From Venturia oleaginea (lineage: Eukaryota > Ascomycota > Dothideomycetes > Venturiales > Venturiaceae): a DNA stretch of 64,000 nt. The position numbers and the translations under genes were made by a program. The first letter of the stretch is position 1. Each line of letters begins with the position of its first letter. A model generated the notes under the pieces. It did not search any database. It saw nothing but the letters and a program-made list of their open reading frames with translations, and was not told where the DNA came from. Shown here in pieces: positions 32,976 to 43,887 of the stretch. The DNA lies in contig JABMLP010000005.1 in NCBI GenBank assembly GCA_013176395.1, positions 682,001 through 746,000 on the forward strand. Reading direction: 5' to 3'.

Positions 32976-33554
32976 CTAGTGAACATGACAGAACACAGAT
33001 GCAATTCGACCAATGTAGCTTCCACCCTCAAAAGAATTGAGGTCGGCAATAGGAGTCGGGGTGAAGAGAGCCCAGCTGAGGCCGCAGTCAGTTCTTGTAT
33101 AGAAGGTACAGTCTGAAACATCGGTGCCGAGGAAGTAGATAGACTCAATCCAAAAGAATGGGAATGTAGATGGAGAGTTGTTTGCGGTGGGAAGCTACAA
33201 GATATTAGCGCTCGTAAATCTTTGGCCAGATTCTGTACTTACCAGTTGGCAGACATTGTTCTCGACGATGAGATCCAAGCACTTCTCACCCCAGTTTGGC
33301 TTGTTGCAGAGCTGTGAGATGTAAGCACCTATAATCGGTGAGTGGGTGTCCACACAACAAACGATCAGGTCCGTCTTCTTGTGACCTTCAGGTCCGAAGG
33401 ATGAGATACCGATGTTGATGGGAGACGAGCCAGTGAGCTTGAGGATTGGCACTGTCTGGTTCTTGAGGTTGCCAGCGACGGAATCGGTAGGGGCTGCGAC
33501 GATGAGAGCTGCCATGCCACTCAGTAGAGCGGCACAGAGGATGGTAATATTCAT
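32976..33554 (-). CDS. Small secreted cysteine-containing protein 2 (array member)
   Basis: Two exons, 33554-33243 and 33194-32976, encode 176 residues. The 48-nt intron is phase 0. A signal peptide (MNITILCAALLSGMAALIVA A) is followed by a propeptide-like segment, then IVCCVDTHSPIIGAYISQ, then LCNKPNWGEKCLDLIVENNV CQL at the end of exon 1. Exon 2 gives FFWIESIYFLGTDVSDCTFY TRTDCGLSW and FEGGSYIGRIASVFCHVH before TAG 32976-32978. The spacing LC-x8-C-x2-LIxxNNxC aligns with the array neighbour at 32290 (LC-x7-C-x3-LIxxNxC), and the exon break falls at the same place. No known domain. Downstream, a frame at about 32900-32710 (SCGEGDCGLDQVL) might be a further exon-2-like remnant, but this is weak. 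Confidence 0.7.
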
Positions 33555-34846
33555 TTTGTGTGGTCTAATAGATGTGTCGGCTTAATGATGAATAGAGTCG
33601 AAATGAAGTGGTCACCAGGCATTGATGTTGTTCATGAGTTGGCGGTGAGACAAGGTTGGATTGGAAAGTTCTATATGCAATGAGCATCGAGAGAAGTGGG
33701 TCTTGAAATATATGCTAGTCAGGTAACACTGGCTTATCAACACAGGCTAGGAATGGGGATGGAATGGGTAACCTAATATGACTCAAAATCAAATGACATA
33801 CCATGGGTTCGATGAAACACTGCTAATTTGGAGAGCAAAGGTCTGCAACCCTCTCGTCATTGATCTTAATTTCAGGACACCAGTCTTCGCTTGTCGTATG
33901 CCGCTGGTATCACGCCTCTTGCCTGGAGTCTGATATTGCGGTCGTTTGAATAAGCATAAATTATCGAAGTCTACTAGATTCTTTCCAACATCCAATGCCC
34001 GAGACTTCAAACGCTTGTGAAGATGTAGCTGACGTTGCAGATCGGTGCTTCAAGCCTTTGCAAAATTTCCTTTCCGAACGGAAGTTAATCGCCAACTTTC
34101 ACCTGTCAGCAAGTTGTACTTCAAAAAGCATAAAGTCATACATTTTAGCTTCTCACCCTTCCAAATCCGCGTGGGAGAAGATCACTCATTAGATTTTCCA
34201 GCCATTGAACCAACCCCATCCTTGGAGCTTTTCTACGCAGCTCCAACTCGAAAGCAAGATCCCCAGATCAATGGCGAAAATGCTGGCAACTCGATCGAGA
34301 CTTGAGGTCTAACTAAAATATTGGGATTGAGGCTGAAGACCCGAAAACTTCCCTTGTCTTGCCATTCTCGCTGCTCTTGTGACTCCCAAGGTCTTTGTGC
34401 TCGGCCGTCCAAAACGGTAGAAGAATATTCGATTGTCGAGTTATCAAAGTCTGGCTAGTGAGGTGGCACATAACATGATTTGCTGCCAGAGCAGTTGGCG
34501 CGTCATGAATTCTAAATCATGAGGATGAGAAGATGATGTCCAAGGAGAGAACGAATGATGCACCTATCGGAAGGGCCCATTGGATCGCTAGGCTCCAAGG
34601 CAAAAACTCTCATCTCATCTCCTTACACCTCCTCTCATCAGCAACAAAATCAGCCGTGTCCACGTTCAACTGATTTCGATACCTTGAAGAACAGCTGCGC
34701 GAGCCTGTGCGAGCAGAACAAATACAGAAAGACGAATCGATGAGCTGAAGTTCCCGTGAGTAAAGAGAGTCGTTTTTGCGCGATAGTCAGGCTGCTTTTC
34801 GGCCACCATTACCAACATTCCGATTATCTTCAACCCAAAATCACCC

Positions 34847-35527
34847 CTACCCAGCCCGTCCATCCAAATTATACTTCACAGCCGCAATAGAATCACTCCC
34901 ATGCCCCACCCCAAAATAATCAGGAATAACCCCCTTCATCCTACTAATCCTCGCGCCCGCCTTCCTCTCGTCACAATCCCCCTGATCAAAAACAGTACAC
35001 GTCTGTCCCGCCAAAAATGAGATGGAAGAAACCCCTGTAAAACTGCCTTCAAAGACAAGAGTGCTCGGTTTGAGCTACAGTAGAGAGGAAGAATCAGCAA
35101 GCGTGCGAGATGGTCGTGAAGAGCCGATTGAAATGGGAGCTAAGTATATGAAAGAAGAAAGAAGAAAAAGACTTACACGCATAAACTCATTATTCCTAAC
35201 AAGGACATTCTCACATTCGACATAACGTTTGCCTTTGCACAGAGTAAGGATGGATACCAAGACCACGCCCCCGGACGCCGACGCAGCAATAGTCGGTGTG
35301 ACGGTCAACATCACCACTGGGGGCGTCACGGTAACGGTCGCTGTAGTATGAGGCTCTGAAACCAAGACCACGCCTCCAGACGTCGACGCAGCAATAGTCG
35401 GTGTAAGGGTCAACATCACCACCGGGCCCGTCACATTAACGGTCGCTGTGGTATGAGGCTCTGCAAAAGTAAAGGTGAACATGGCGAGCCATGTAAGTAG
35501 GAGTTTGAGGTGGTGAGTAGCTTTCAT
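34847..35527 (-). CDS. Small secreted protein 3 with internal 35-residue duplication (array member)
   Basis: Two exons, 35527-35177 and 35074-34847, encode 192 residues. The 102-nt intron (GTAAGT...CTGTAG) is phase 0. A signal peptide (MKATHHLKLLLTWLAMFTFT FA) is followed directly by two 35-residue repeats, each beginning EPHTTATV and ending GGVVLVS. Then comes ILTLCKGKRYVECENVLVRN NEFMR, the array's LC-x7-C signature, here with the third Cys position occupied by Phe/Met. Exon 2 contains VSSISFLAGQTCTVFDQGDC DERKAG and ends VGHGSDSIAAVKYNLDGRAG. The repeats are Thr/Val-rich, a composition compatible with O-glycosylation. Same strand, exon plan and phase as the two neighbours. No known domain. 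Confidence 0.7.
35252..35461. repeat. Tandem 105-bp coding duplication
   Basis: Units 35461-35357 and 35356-35252 are adjacent in-frame copies with few differences (for example TVNVTGP against TVTVTPP). They encode the two 35-residue repeats of small secreted protein 3. Confidence 0.9.
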
Positions 35528-36004
35528 GTTGGCGATGATGGTTGATTCGTATATTTTGATCTCGGTGGACTGCTGATTGCGAAATGAACACTGTTTACGC
35601 AGAGGTGCTTGCAGCGAAGAAGTGAAGAGTGAAAAGGCGGTAGAGATTGAAAAGCAGAAGAAGGTAGAGAGAATTTGACTGGGTTCTGAGTTGCTATGAG
35701 GCGCTGGAATAAATACAGTAAGTTGTACAAGACATTTTTCATTACTTGTCTTTCCCCTTTCAAAGAATATGTGAAACAATTTCCATTGTCTGACTACCAT
35801 CAGCTGGAACTAATGAGACAGACCCTTCAGACATCTATGATAGATCAACCCCTCCAGGTGTTTATCGCTCTCAAATCGCAAACCACCATTCTACCAAGTA
35901 TACCATTTTTACATCTATCAGTAAGTACGTTCCCGAGCAAAACATAACCGTCGCCGTCTTTGGAGCGAAGGCGTCGCTTAAAGCTACAGCAGATTGTGAT
36001 GACC

Positions 36005-36254
36005 GCACTTATTCTGGTCGTATGCGCTGCACGTGTCTAGGGCGTCCTTGGCAACAGTCGCGTTAGTCTGAGGGATGAGATGGACCTGCGGTCACATTGG
36101 CCGTTGGAGCCCGGTGGACAAACGATGACCTTTAGGTGGACAAGTCAGTGTAGCTAGGTGAGAGAGCTGTCTCTTTCAGGTCTGTGACTGGAGCGGCGGC
36201 GACGAGCGTGGTCACGATGGCGTAGATATTGCTCTGTGAGTCTCATCTTCGTGG
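36005..36254 (-). pseudogene. Possible relic of a fourth small secreted protein gene
   Basis: On the minus strand, 36240-36150 reads NIYAIVTTLVAAAPVTDLKE, like the end of a signal peptide and a mature N-terminus, but has no usable in-frame ATG and soon hits stops. About 100 bp further on, in another frame, DALDTCSAYDQNKC appears, with the same C-x7-C spacing as the array members, followed by a stop. Position, strand and order fit a dead fourth copy. The evidence is thin. Confidence 0.3.
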
Positions 36255-37332
36255 ATATGTAAAGAGTGTGGCTGTGTGAAAATGAGTGCGGTGGTGTTTG
36301 AGAAGAACGGAAGAGGAAGGGAGAAAGGGTCATTATAAAAATTGAAGTGAACTTGAAGGCACGGATCGATGGGTAAACCCGGTCCCACGTGGCGTCGTCG
36401 ATGCAAGGACTGGGAATGTCGATTCCCATTGCCAGCATCAAGTCCGGGTAATGGAATCCCCAATTTGGCAGGATCTCATGAGTACTTGTCGATATGGAAG
36501 AAAAAAAATTCACCAATAATACTCAACGGTGGTAGATTATATCAAGGCAGAACGAGTTTGATAAAACGAAATAAATCTCACTGAAGCTGAGTACGAATCC
36601 CATGACACCCTATCATGAGAAACCAGTTTCAATTGCTTCGATAGCAGCTAAACAAGACATTCTGATAAAAAGAAGTAAGACACAGTGCTAGACGCATCGA
36701 TCCAATTGTTGGTAAAAAAAAAATCAATTCAGTCATCTGGAGCTGCTCATCAGACTCTCCAGGACACATCGTCTCCCGAAAAAGCCCAATGAAAAGAAAT
36801 GGAATTCAGGTTTGCAACTTGGAAGGGTTGATAAGTCAAGCTCCGACTAGCAGCCGTGGTACAGGGTGTGTACCGTAGGATAGCGAGTCTTTGATAATGA
36901 AATCGCCTGTCGATAAGTATCCGCACAATGTATATTGAGTCCCAATCGTTTCGAAGTAGCAATTCGAAGGACTTTTTAATAGACAAGAACAAAAGCAATC
37001 TATTTTCAGACTTATCAGTGAAGATCACATTCAACCTTGCTTACAATCATTGTGTCGATAAAATGAATTCACTGTGAAGGAGGCACCAGACATGTAAAAG
37101 TTCAAGCGAATCAGATTGCTCCCAAGCTTCAAGAGAGAGGCCCTCAAGCATCATGTATTTACAAAATAAAAACGCCACCCAAATGTGTGTATATGCCCAT
37201 CCTGCTTACTATCAAAAGCAAAGCGTGTCACTAACAGAACAGAAGTCCCCCAATGGTATCATCGTAACATTCATGACCATGTACAAACAATTGAACAAAA
37301 ATCCGTGAAAAGGAAGAGAAGAGCCAAAGTCC
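36255..37332. other. Intergenic, no gene seen
   Basis: About 1.1 kb. A9 runs occur at about 36504-36512 and 36714-36722. It includes the 3' flank of the GH55 gene. Confidence 0.5.
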
Positions 37333-39714
37333 TCACGAAGGCCTCCAAAGCGCCAAGGTAGCACAGAAATTGCTTCGGTTGTCGGTGTCAGGAATTGTGA
37401 CCTGAGCGACGGAATTGCCTTTACCGACAGTATATCCGGGGCCAGTGGTGGATACCATGCTGACAGCAGCCTTGGTGCTCAAGCCGAAGAGGGAGACGTT
37501 TTCAACGGCTCCTTCAATGCTGACCATGTTGTTTTGGCAATTCTGGCCAGAAACACAGACCTGATCATAGTTGTCGAAGAAGCTATAAAGACCAGCGCCA
37601 TAGACCAAAACATTTTCGGAGTTGACGACACGAAGTCCCCAAGCCATGTTATCCTTGTTGGATTCTCCAGTAAATGTCTGCGGATCCGTTGGGCCAAGAG
37701 ACTTGTCGAAGGGTGCAGGTGCTGCGGGGTTGGTCTGGAAATATGGTGTCTCAGTTTGGATAAGTGCCATGTAGATGTTCTTGGCCTTTGTGAGTTGGTA
37801 GTTGTAAAGAACATTGTGCTCTGATGAGGTTCCATAGAGCCACATTGGTCCTTGAGACTCAATATGAACACCACGGCCGTTGTAGATGTCGATCTGGTTA
37901 TGGCTGGATTGGTCTAGCTCGTGGTCAGAGGTCCAGAACCAGCAGTTCTCAAGGTAGACGGAAGAAGAAGCGGTGGCGTGGAACATGGTATGAGCACCAA
38001 TACAATCTGGATTCGGAACGTGAGTGGCGTTGGGGTTCTTGGTACACTTGTCGGCCTGAAGCTGAGTTCCTGCACTACCACCAATACGTACATGGACATC
38101 CCACATTCCGTTGGCACCCTGAGTGGTAGCAGCTGAGTTCCATTGGAGCATAATCGCACCCGGAGCAGGTCCCATTGTCTCAAACATCAAGTCGGTGAGC
38201 TCGGCGGCGCCGATCTCATTAGCAGATCCAACAGACCAGACAGCCTTGGGGTTGGCGGGGTCGCTGAAGAATGCACCTTTGGCCATGATGAGCGGCCACA
38301 TCTCACCGGTGATCTTGATGTTCTTGGGAACGTTGACGGTTTGGGTGATGACGTAGGCGCCGTGATCGAAGTACAGGATCTGACCATCGGCGAGTGAGTT
38401 CATAGCAGCCTGGATAGCCTGAGTATCGTCGGCGACACCATCGCCTTTGGCACCCTTGGACTTGACGCTGACGAATGAGGACGACGGGAGCGTTTCGTAC
38501 TGAGGCTTAGAACGCTCAAAGATTGCATCTCCCTTCATGAGAGCAGCAGGCTTAGCTGGTGCATCGACCATATTCTGGATTTTTTTCCCGTCAGATCCGG
38601 CGTAGGCTCGTCCCTGGGCCCAAGCTTTGACGACTTGTCCACCTGGGACAACTACTTTACCAGAGCTCATGACCGCAGTCGCAGAGCCTGTGAAGTCAAC
38701 ATTGTCGAGGATCAGAGTACCACCACCGATTGGAATGCTGGTATCACTATAGGAGGAGTTGATGCCAACAGGAGTGTTGATGATTTTGCTGTCCTGGAGG
38801 ATGACAGAGCCAACGGTCTGATTGGCTGGAGAATTCGCCATGTCAATACCGACCTTGCAGTCCTTGATCTCGACGGATTTGAAGCTCCATAGCCAATTCC
38901 AGTTCATAAAAATAGCTGTGTTGACGCCGCTGAAGGTCAAGTTGCGGGTGGTGAACTGCTGATTGCCAATGAACATGCCTATGTTTCCACCGTTGAAAAC
39001 AAGGTCTGTCATGAATCCACCAGAGCCATTGTCCATGAAAATACCCTGCTGCTTGTTGTTGTCGCCTCCTTTGACCATTTCAAATCGAATATTTTGCAAG
39101 CTTGTAGCCTGGGCAACTTGCCAGTGAATGCCAGCGCCAACATTGGGAGGCATGGCGGTGAGATCGATCACAAAGTTTCGAACTTTGCGGAAAAAGTTGT
39201 TCTGGTTGGTGAACCAATTGTTGCCCACGTTGTCGTATGGATCTGAATCGAGGACTGCCATGCCAGCGAAGGCGGGAGCTGCTTTGAGAATTGGTGGGTT
39301 CAGCGCGTCACCGTGCATTTCGGTGTAATATGGCATCGCGAGGGGCTTGCTCACAACGTATGTTCCGGGTGGGAAATAAAGCAGTGCCGGAGCAACGGTG
39401 GTTGAGTCGCAGCCTTGTGCGCATCGGGCATTTCCCTTCATGAGACATTCGTTGAGAGCGGCTGTATCGTCGGTTGTGCCATCACCTTTAGCTCCACAAT
39501 CAGTTTGTACATTGCGGAAAATTTTGTATGAAGCATCTTGGCCAAATGCAACAGTTCCTTGGCGTTGGATATTGGAGACCCAGTAGCTTGTCGAGTCAGC
39601 GGCTGCTGCAATAAAGCCTGATTGCTCAACTGCAGTATCGGGACCAGCAGTCGGTGCCGCGTTGACGGCCAGAGAGCGGAGGGCCGCACCTAGTGCAAGC
39701 GTTCGGATAAGCAT
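37333..39714 (-). CDS. Secreted GH55 exo-beta-1,3-glucanase
   Basis: An intronless frame of 793 residues with an N-terminal signal peptide (MLIRTLALGAALRSLAVNAA). Two homologous right-handed beta-helix domains are present. The first opens with NVQTDCGAKGDGTTDDTAAL NECL and the second with VKSKGAKGDGVADDTQAIQA AM, the two pectate-lyase-3-like halves typical of GH55. Between the strands are motifs seen in fungal laminarinases: LLYFPPGTYVVSKPL, DVHVRIGGSAGTQLQ, VYLENCWFWTSDHELD and the active-site region GPMWLYGTSSEHNVLYNYQL (with the candidate catalytic Glu). It should release glucose or gentiobiose from beta-1,3/1,6-glucan, in its own wall turnover or nutrition and mycoparasitism. Length and domain order are normal. 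Its upstream region holds a 15-bp repeat. Confidence 0.95.
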   Translation of the reverse strand: MLIRTLALGAALRSLAVNAAPTAGPDTAVEQSGFIAAAADSTSYWVSNIQRQGTVAFGQDASYKIFRNVQTDCGAKGDGTTDDTAALNECLMKGNARCAQGCDSTTVAPALLYFPPGTYVVSKPLAMPYYTEMHGDALNPPILKAAPAFAGMAVLDSDPYDNVGNNWFTNQNNFFRKVRNFVIDLTAMPPNVGAGIHWQVAQATSLQNIRFEMVKGGDNNKQQGIFMDNGSGGFMTDLVFNGGNIGMFIGNQQFTTRNLTFSGVNTAIFMNWNWLWSFKSVEIKDCKVGIDMANSPANQTVGSVILQDSKIINTPVGINSSYSDTSIPIGGGTLILDNVDFTGSATAVMSSGKVVVPGGQVVKAWAQGRAYAGSDGKKIQNMVDAPAKPAALMKGDAIFERSKPQYETLPSSSFVSVKSKGAKGDGVADDTQAIQAAMNSLADGQILYFDHGAYVITQTVNVPKNIKITGEMWPLIMAKGAFFSDPANPKAVWSVGSANEIGAAELTDLMFETMGPAPGAIMLQWNSAATTQGANGMWDVHVRIGGSAGTQLQADKCTKNPNATHVPNPDCIGAHTMFHATASSSVYLENCWFWTSDHELDQSSHNQIDIYNGRGVHIESQGPMWLYGTSSEHNVLYNYQLTKAKNIYMALIQTETPYFQTNPAAPAPFDKSLGPTDPQTFTGESNKDNMAWGLRVVNSENVLVYGAGLYSFFDNYDQVCVSGQNCQNNMVSIEGAVENVSLFGLSTKAAVSMVSTTGPGYTVGKGNSVAQVTIPDTDNRSNFCATLALWRPS

Positions 39715-39996
39715 CGTAGGTTTTTGAGGAAATTTGTCAATAAGGATTGGAAGTTTTGGTGGATTTCAGAAGCCGGTCTGAGAGAGGGTTATGGATACGC
39801 GTTGTGGTATTGCTTTGGTATCGATGCGTTAAGACTTGGAAGAGTAAGAATGGCAACCTGGCTATTCTATATGCTGAGAGAGTGTGTTTGTGCAGAAGAA
39901 AAAGATTAGGAGGAAGAAGTCTTTATTCAACGCTCTGTCAAAGAGTGGTGATGAGGTGTGGTGAAGCCCTTTCTCCTCGTGACAACGGACAATGGT

Positions 39997-40052
39997 ATGA
40001 ATGAACAATATATGAATGAACAATCTATGAATGAACAATATATGGATGAATA
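39997..40052. repeat. 15-bp tandem repeat upstream of the GH55 gene
   Basis: Units ATGAATGAACAATAT at 39997, 40012 (one change) and 40027, plus a partial copy at 40042, begin 283 bp upstream of the start codon. Confidence 0.9.
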
Positions 40053-43000
40053 AACACCAACCAATGAGTCAAAGAAGGACTGGAGCGATTAAAGATGACA
40101 ATGACAAGAACAATGACAAAGAGCAGATGCTTTGAAAAGCAAACAGCACATGCAGTCGTTGCTGAAGGTAATGGGAAATGGAGGACCTTAACTGTTATTT
40201 TGTGAAATTACCAAACAAACTCACGTATAATTTCCTGCAGTACCTTCGTCATAGGAGGGCCAAAGTATGCCTAGGTGGTCCTGGACAAGTGATTGTTTGA
40301 ACCGTTGCGTAGTTTGAAACAGTACTCCTAAGGGGGCTATTGTCGATGTCGAATCCTGTCGACTACATTGTCCTGGAGAGCTTCATCCTAATATAGAATG
40401 CTCTGAGGGGTCCTGGAATCTCCATTCCTCCATTTCTCCCAACCATCTACATTGGCCACCCCGAACAAGCCATCCCTCTTCATAGCGCGCGCATGAATGA
40501 AGCTCGAGAACTCAGGTCAGCGCGGCGAGGCTCATGATCTCCCAGTGAGCTAGCCTGGAAACGACAGCGACAGAGAATCTGCCAGGTGATACATTGGCGC
40601 TGAACCGGCCACCGTCTTCGGGCAGAGGCCAACATGTCTGTTGCACTTGCACAAAGGGTTTAAGGACGCGCAGGGAAGGCGGCAGGCGGAAGGGAAGCGC
40701 CTCTGACGGACTGCATGTCTCATGAGGTCTTAACCAGATCTGTTTGCTTGTCTGGCAGCCAGTAGTAGGGGGCGTTGTGGCTGTCGAGGTGAAGACGTGG
40801 AATCAAGGTGGAACAGGTGAAGTCGAGCCAGTGGAAGTTGTGCTTGCGGGCTGTGCATGTGTGGGCGCTTATGACTCAGGAGGCAGTCAGTCACGCTCGC
40901 TTAGCTATTCGTTGAGAATGCTGCCATTGGCTTGAAGTTAGACAGCATGGGGCATCCCGAGTCATTCGTCTCCATAATTTCACCTACCCGGCAATATGTT
41001 GATCTCAGCACAACGAGTCAGGCCAATGAAGATCTCCGCTGGGTTCTTTCTCGATGTGAGCTTGGCCAGGCTGATATCGGTGCACCAGCCTCAAAAGTGG
41101 AGAGGCATTCCGAGAGCCGACTGGCTACCAGCCTAGCGTCATTTCACTTTCGAAACCATTCAACACCCCTTCAAATTCACTGAACATGATTGGTCCCGTC
41201 TCACACCTGTATTCTCATCTTATGTGCCATGTATCCACAGCTGCGCTGCGCCCATAATAGCGACGTCCTGGGGAAATCTCCCAGCTTCAAATTGACAACC
41301 TCCTTATTCTATCCCCCTCTACCCCCTCCACCAGCGACGCCACATCCTAGCTTCCAGCCACTTACACTTCTTGATTTTCTGAGGAGCCAGTCGAGTCTAG
41401 AGTTGCTGCGCAGATTGAAGGACCATCCAGCACTCCAGATACCTACCGTGTACGACTTCACGGCCCTGTCGACTGTGAGTTCTCCGAGACCAGCGACGTG
41501 CTTCTCCTTGATTGCCCTACAGAGAGCGCGACGACGGTTACATTGGCGCTTCACATCCGTTTATTCCGTGTGCAACCAGTGTGTCTTGAACAAGCTTGAA
41601 AGTGTCACCATGTTACCCCTCTATACCCCAGCATCTCACTGTGGCCACACACAACGTGTCTTGGAAGGGTAAACAAACAGGGAGATTGTGCACTTGCAAG
41701 TTGCAACGAGGATGTCGGAGAGTATGCAACAAACATGTGCGTGAGCGGCGCCTATTTCGAGGTCAAACTGTTTATCAAAACATCCCGTTCCATTACAGAT
41801 TCTGGAAGATAAATACCCGCTTTTCTACAACGTTTGTTTCTTCGCTCATCGCTCATCTCCATATTCCTTGCCTCGATCATGGATACTGACCCCTAGCTGA
41901 GATCGGTGAAACATTCGGCCACGAAACTGCACCAACTTCATCTCATCTCGTCATCGCATAAACATCAATTTTACCAAGCCAGAACGGACTTGACGTAAGT
42001 CTAGATGCCTTCCTGTTCAGCGCTTCTCCGCCGTCCGCTCCATGTTGACCATCTTCTCATCGGCTCCGGCACTCACATGATTCTGTCATGACTCCGAGCT
42101 CTAACGAATCCAGAAACTGGTCTCCTTCGCATTGTGACAGGTCTTGTCAATGCCAGAAGACGATCTCACCGGCGACGTTATGGTATGCCGTAATGGATAC
42201 TCCTTGGTGGTCACGCAGCCCCTCCACGTTACCATCCTTCAACTTTTCTGCTAGGAATAGCTATCACCGGAACAGACAAGTCAGGTTTTGTATGGAAAAG
42301 CTCCTGCTGTTGGTCTCGGGATCAGATCCGGACAGGCCAGCACATCATTCTCTTGCAATACGGAAATAATCTTGCGCAGGAGATGGATATCGCTGATTTC
42401 CTGGCAATCAAACCTTGTAGCAACAGCCAGAAATTCATCCAAGTCGGTCCTATCCAGAGGACTTCCTCGCCGAGACCTGAATTCTCATCTCGGAAAAAGC
42501 GAATCGAAAATCATTAAGATTTATCGTGAGGACAAAAACTGGCCATAAATTCTCGAAAACCAAACCAACAACAGAGAATTCTTCCGACTGGTTTTAGACA
42601 CGTCATTGAAGTAGACATCCTGAATCATATTTCAAAATGTTTACGTTCGAATCGTTTGGAAAAAGATTATGGTGAGAGTGTCGGCAAAGAGGTTTGGCAT
42701 TCTATATTCATCTGCAGCACGTCCTTTGATTGTGACAGCTCGCCTCCGTTCATCAGTCAAGGTCATGGCCATGTTTGCTCCAGTGAGTGCACGCTTCCGC
42801 TCTTGTCTGGGCAACGGCAACCTAGGAGCTCGATCATAGTAAGTGTCGTGAGTATCAGGATGTCACCGATGCGACGGATGAATGTGCAATGAAGATGAAG
42901 GATGAGAGAAGATGATCTCACGAGATCCTGTATCCGTTGAATAGCAGCGATTTCAACGTATCGGTCCCCAGAAGAGTAGTAACGGATTATCATATTATCG

Positions 43001-43887
43001 CATCAGCGGTTGTATAGAAAGATAGATGTGATCAGATTATATAAGAATAGGAGGATTTCGTCCCTGAACACGGAAGTGTTAGATCTTTGGCTTGAAAGAA
43101 AGGATATGGGTAGAGCTTCGTCACTCTCCATAATCAACCTTTGGTCTTCCTCGATTGAAGTGTCTAGTGATGTGCGAATCTGGCAGGATAGTAGAACTCA
43201 GAGGAGCTGGGCAGAATAGACGTCTCTCGTCGTTGAGAAGATGTCGAGGGTGTCATATTGTGTTTTTGAATATCGACGATCGAAAGAGGTTAATAAAGAA
43301 GTATACGACGTGTTGTAAATGATTCGGTGTAAATTCATGCTCGAAGAAAGTACTTTCTTGCTCAAATCCGGTACATCTACTATCCCTGCAAGATACATCA
43401 AGGGTATTTCTGACTCTTAAGGGGAAGAAATACAAGACGAACTTACATTGGGAACCATCATGTCTCTCATCCTCCCCATTTTCACCCTTGACATTCCGAG
43501 GTTTCGAGTTTGCGACGGCATTTATCTCTACGAGGATTAATATGACTAGTCAGTGTAGAGATTTGGATATGTGCATGCGAAGTAATTTGCTGTGAGGAGT
43601 ATTGAGTGTACGAGGTACATCCTGGGAGAGTGGATTGGCAGGAGGTAAGTAGCTATGATTGAGATCCTGTTGTAGTTCCTTGTCTACCCCAATGCTATTG
43701 CATTAAAGTTGAGAAGTAATTCGTTCCTCGTTTGTCTTTGTTGAAAGAGATTTGGTGAAAGCAACTGGTGAACGAAGTTTCGGTTGAACTATTGACTTCG
43801 TCAAGGCCCGAAGTAGAATAATCGTGACAATCCCTTCCAACTGCCCACCACATTCCAATCACTCACCATCTTCCCAATGCCAACAAA
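40053..43887. other. Gene-poor 3.8-kb region
   Basis: No gene can be supported. Plus-strand frames around 42100-42550 look faintly coding (LLGIAITGTDKSGFVWKSS, NLAQEMDIADFLAIKP) but contain stops and no domain I recognise. They may be remnants. The rest has only short, unsupported frames. The left part is the GH55 promoter side and the right end the Nudix promoter. Confidence 0.45.

Noticed and set aside
42088..42548. Frames suggesting an enzyme remnant (GIAITGTDKSGFVWKSS)
   Set aside because: Interrupted by stops and not matched to any family I can name.
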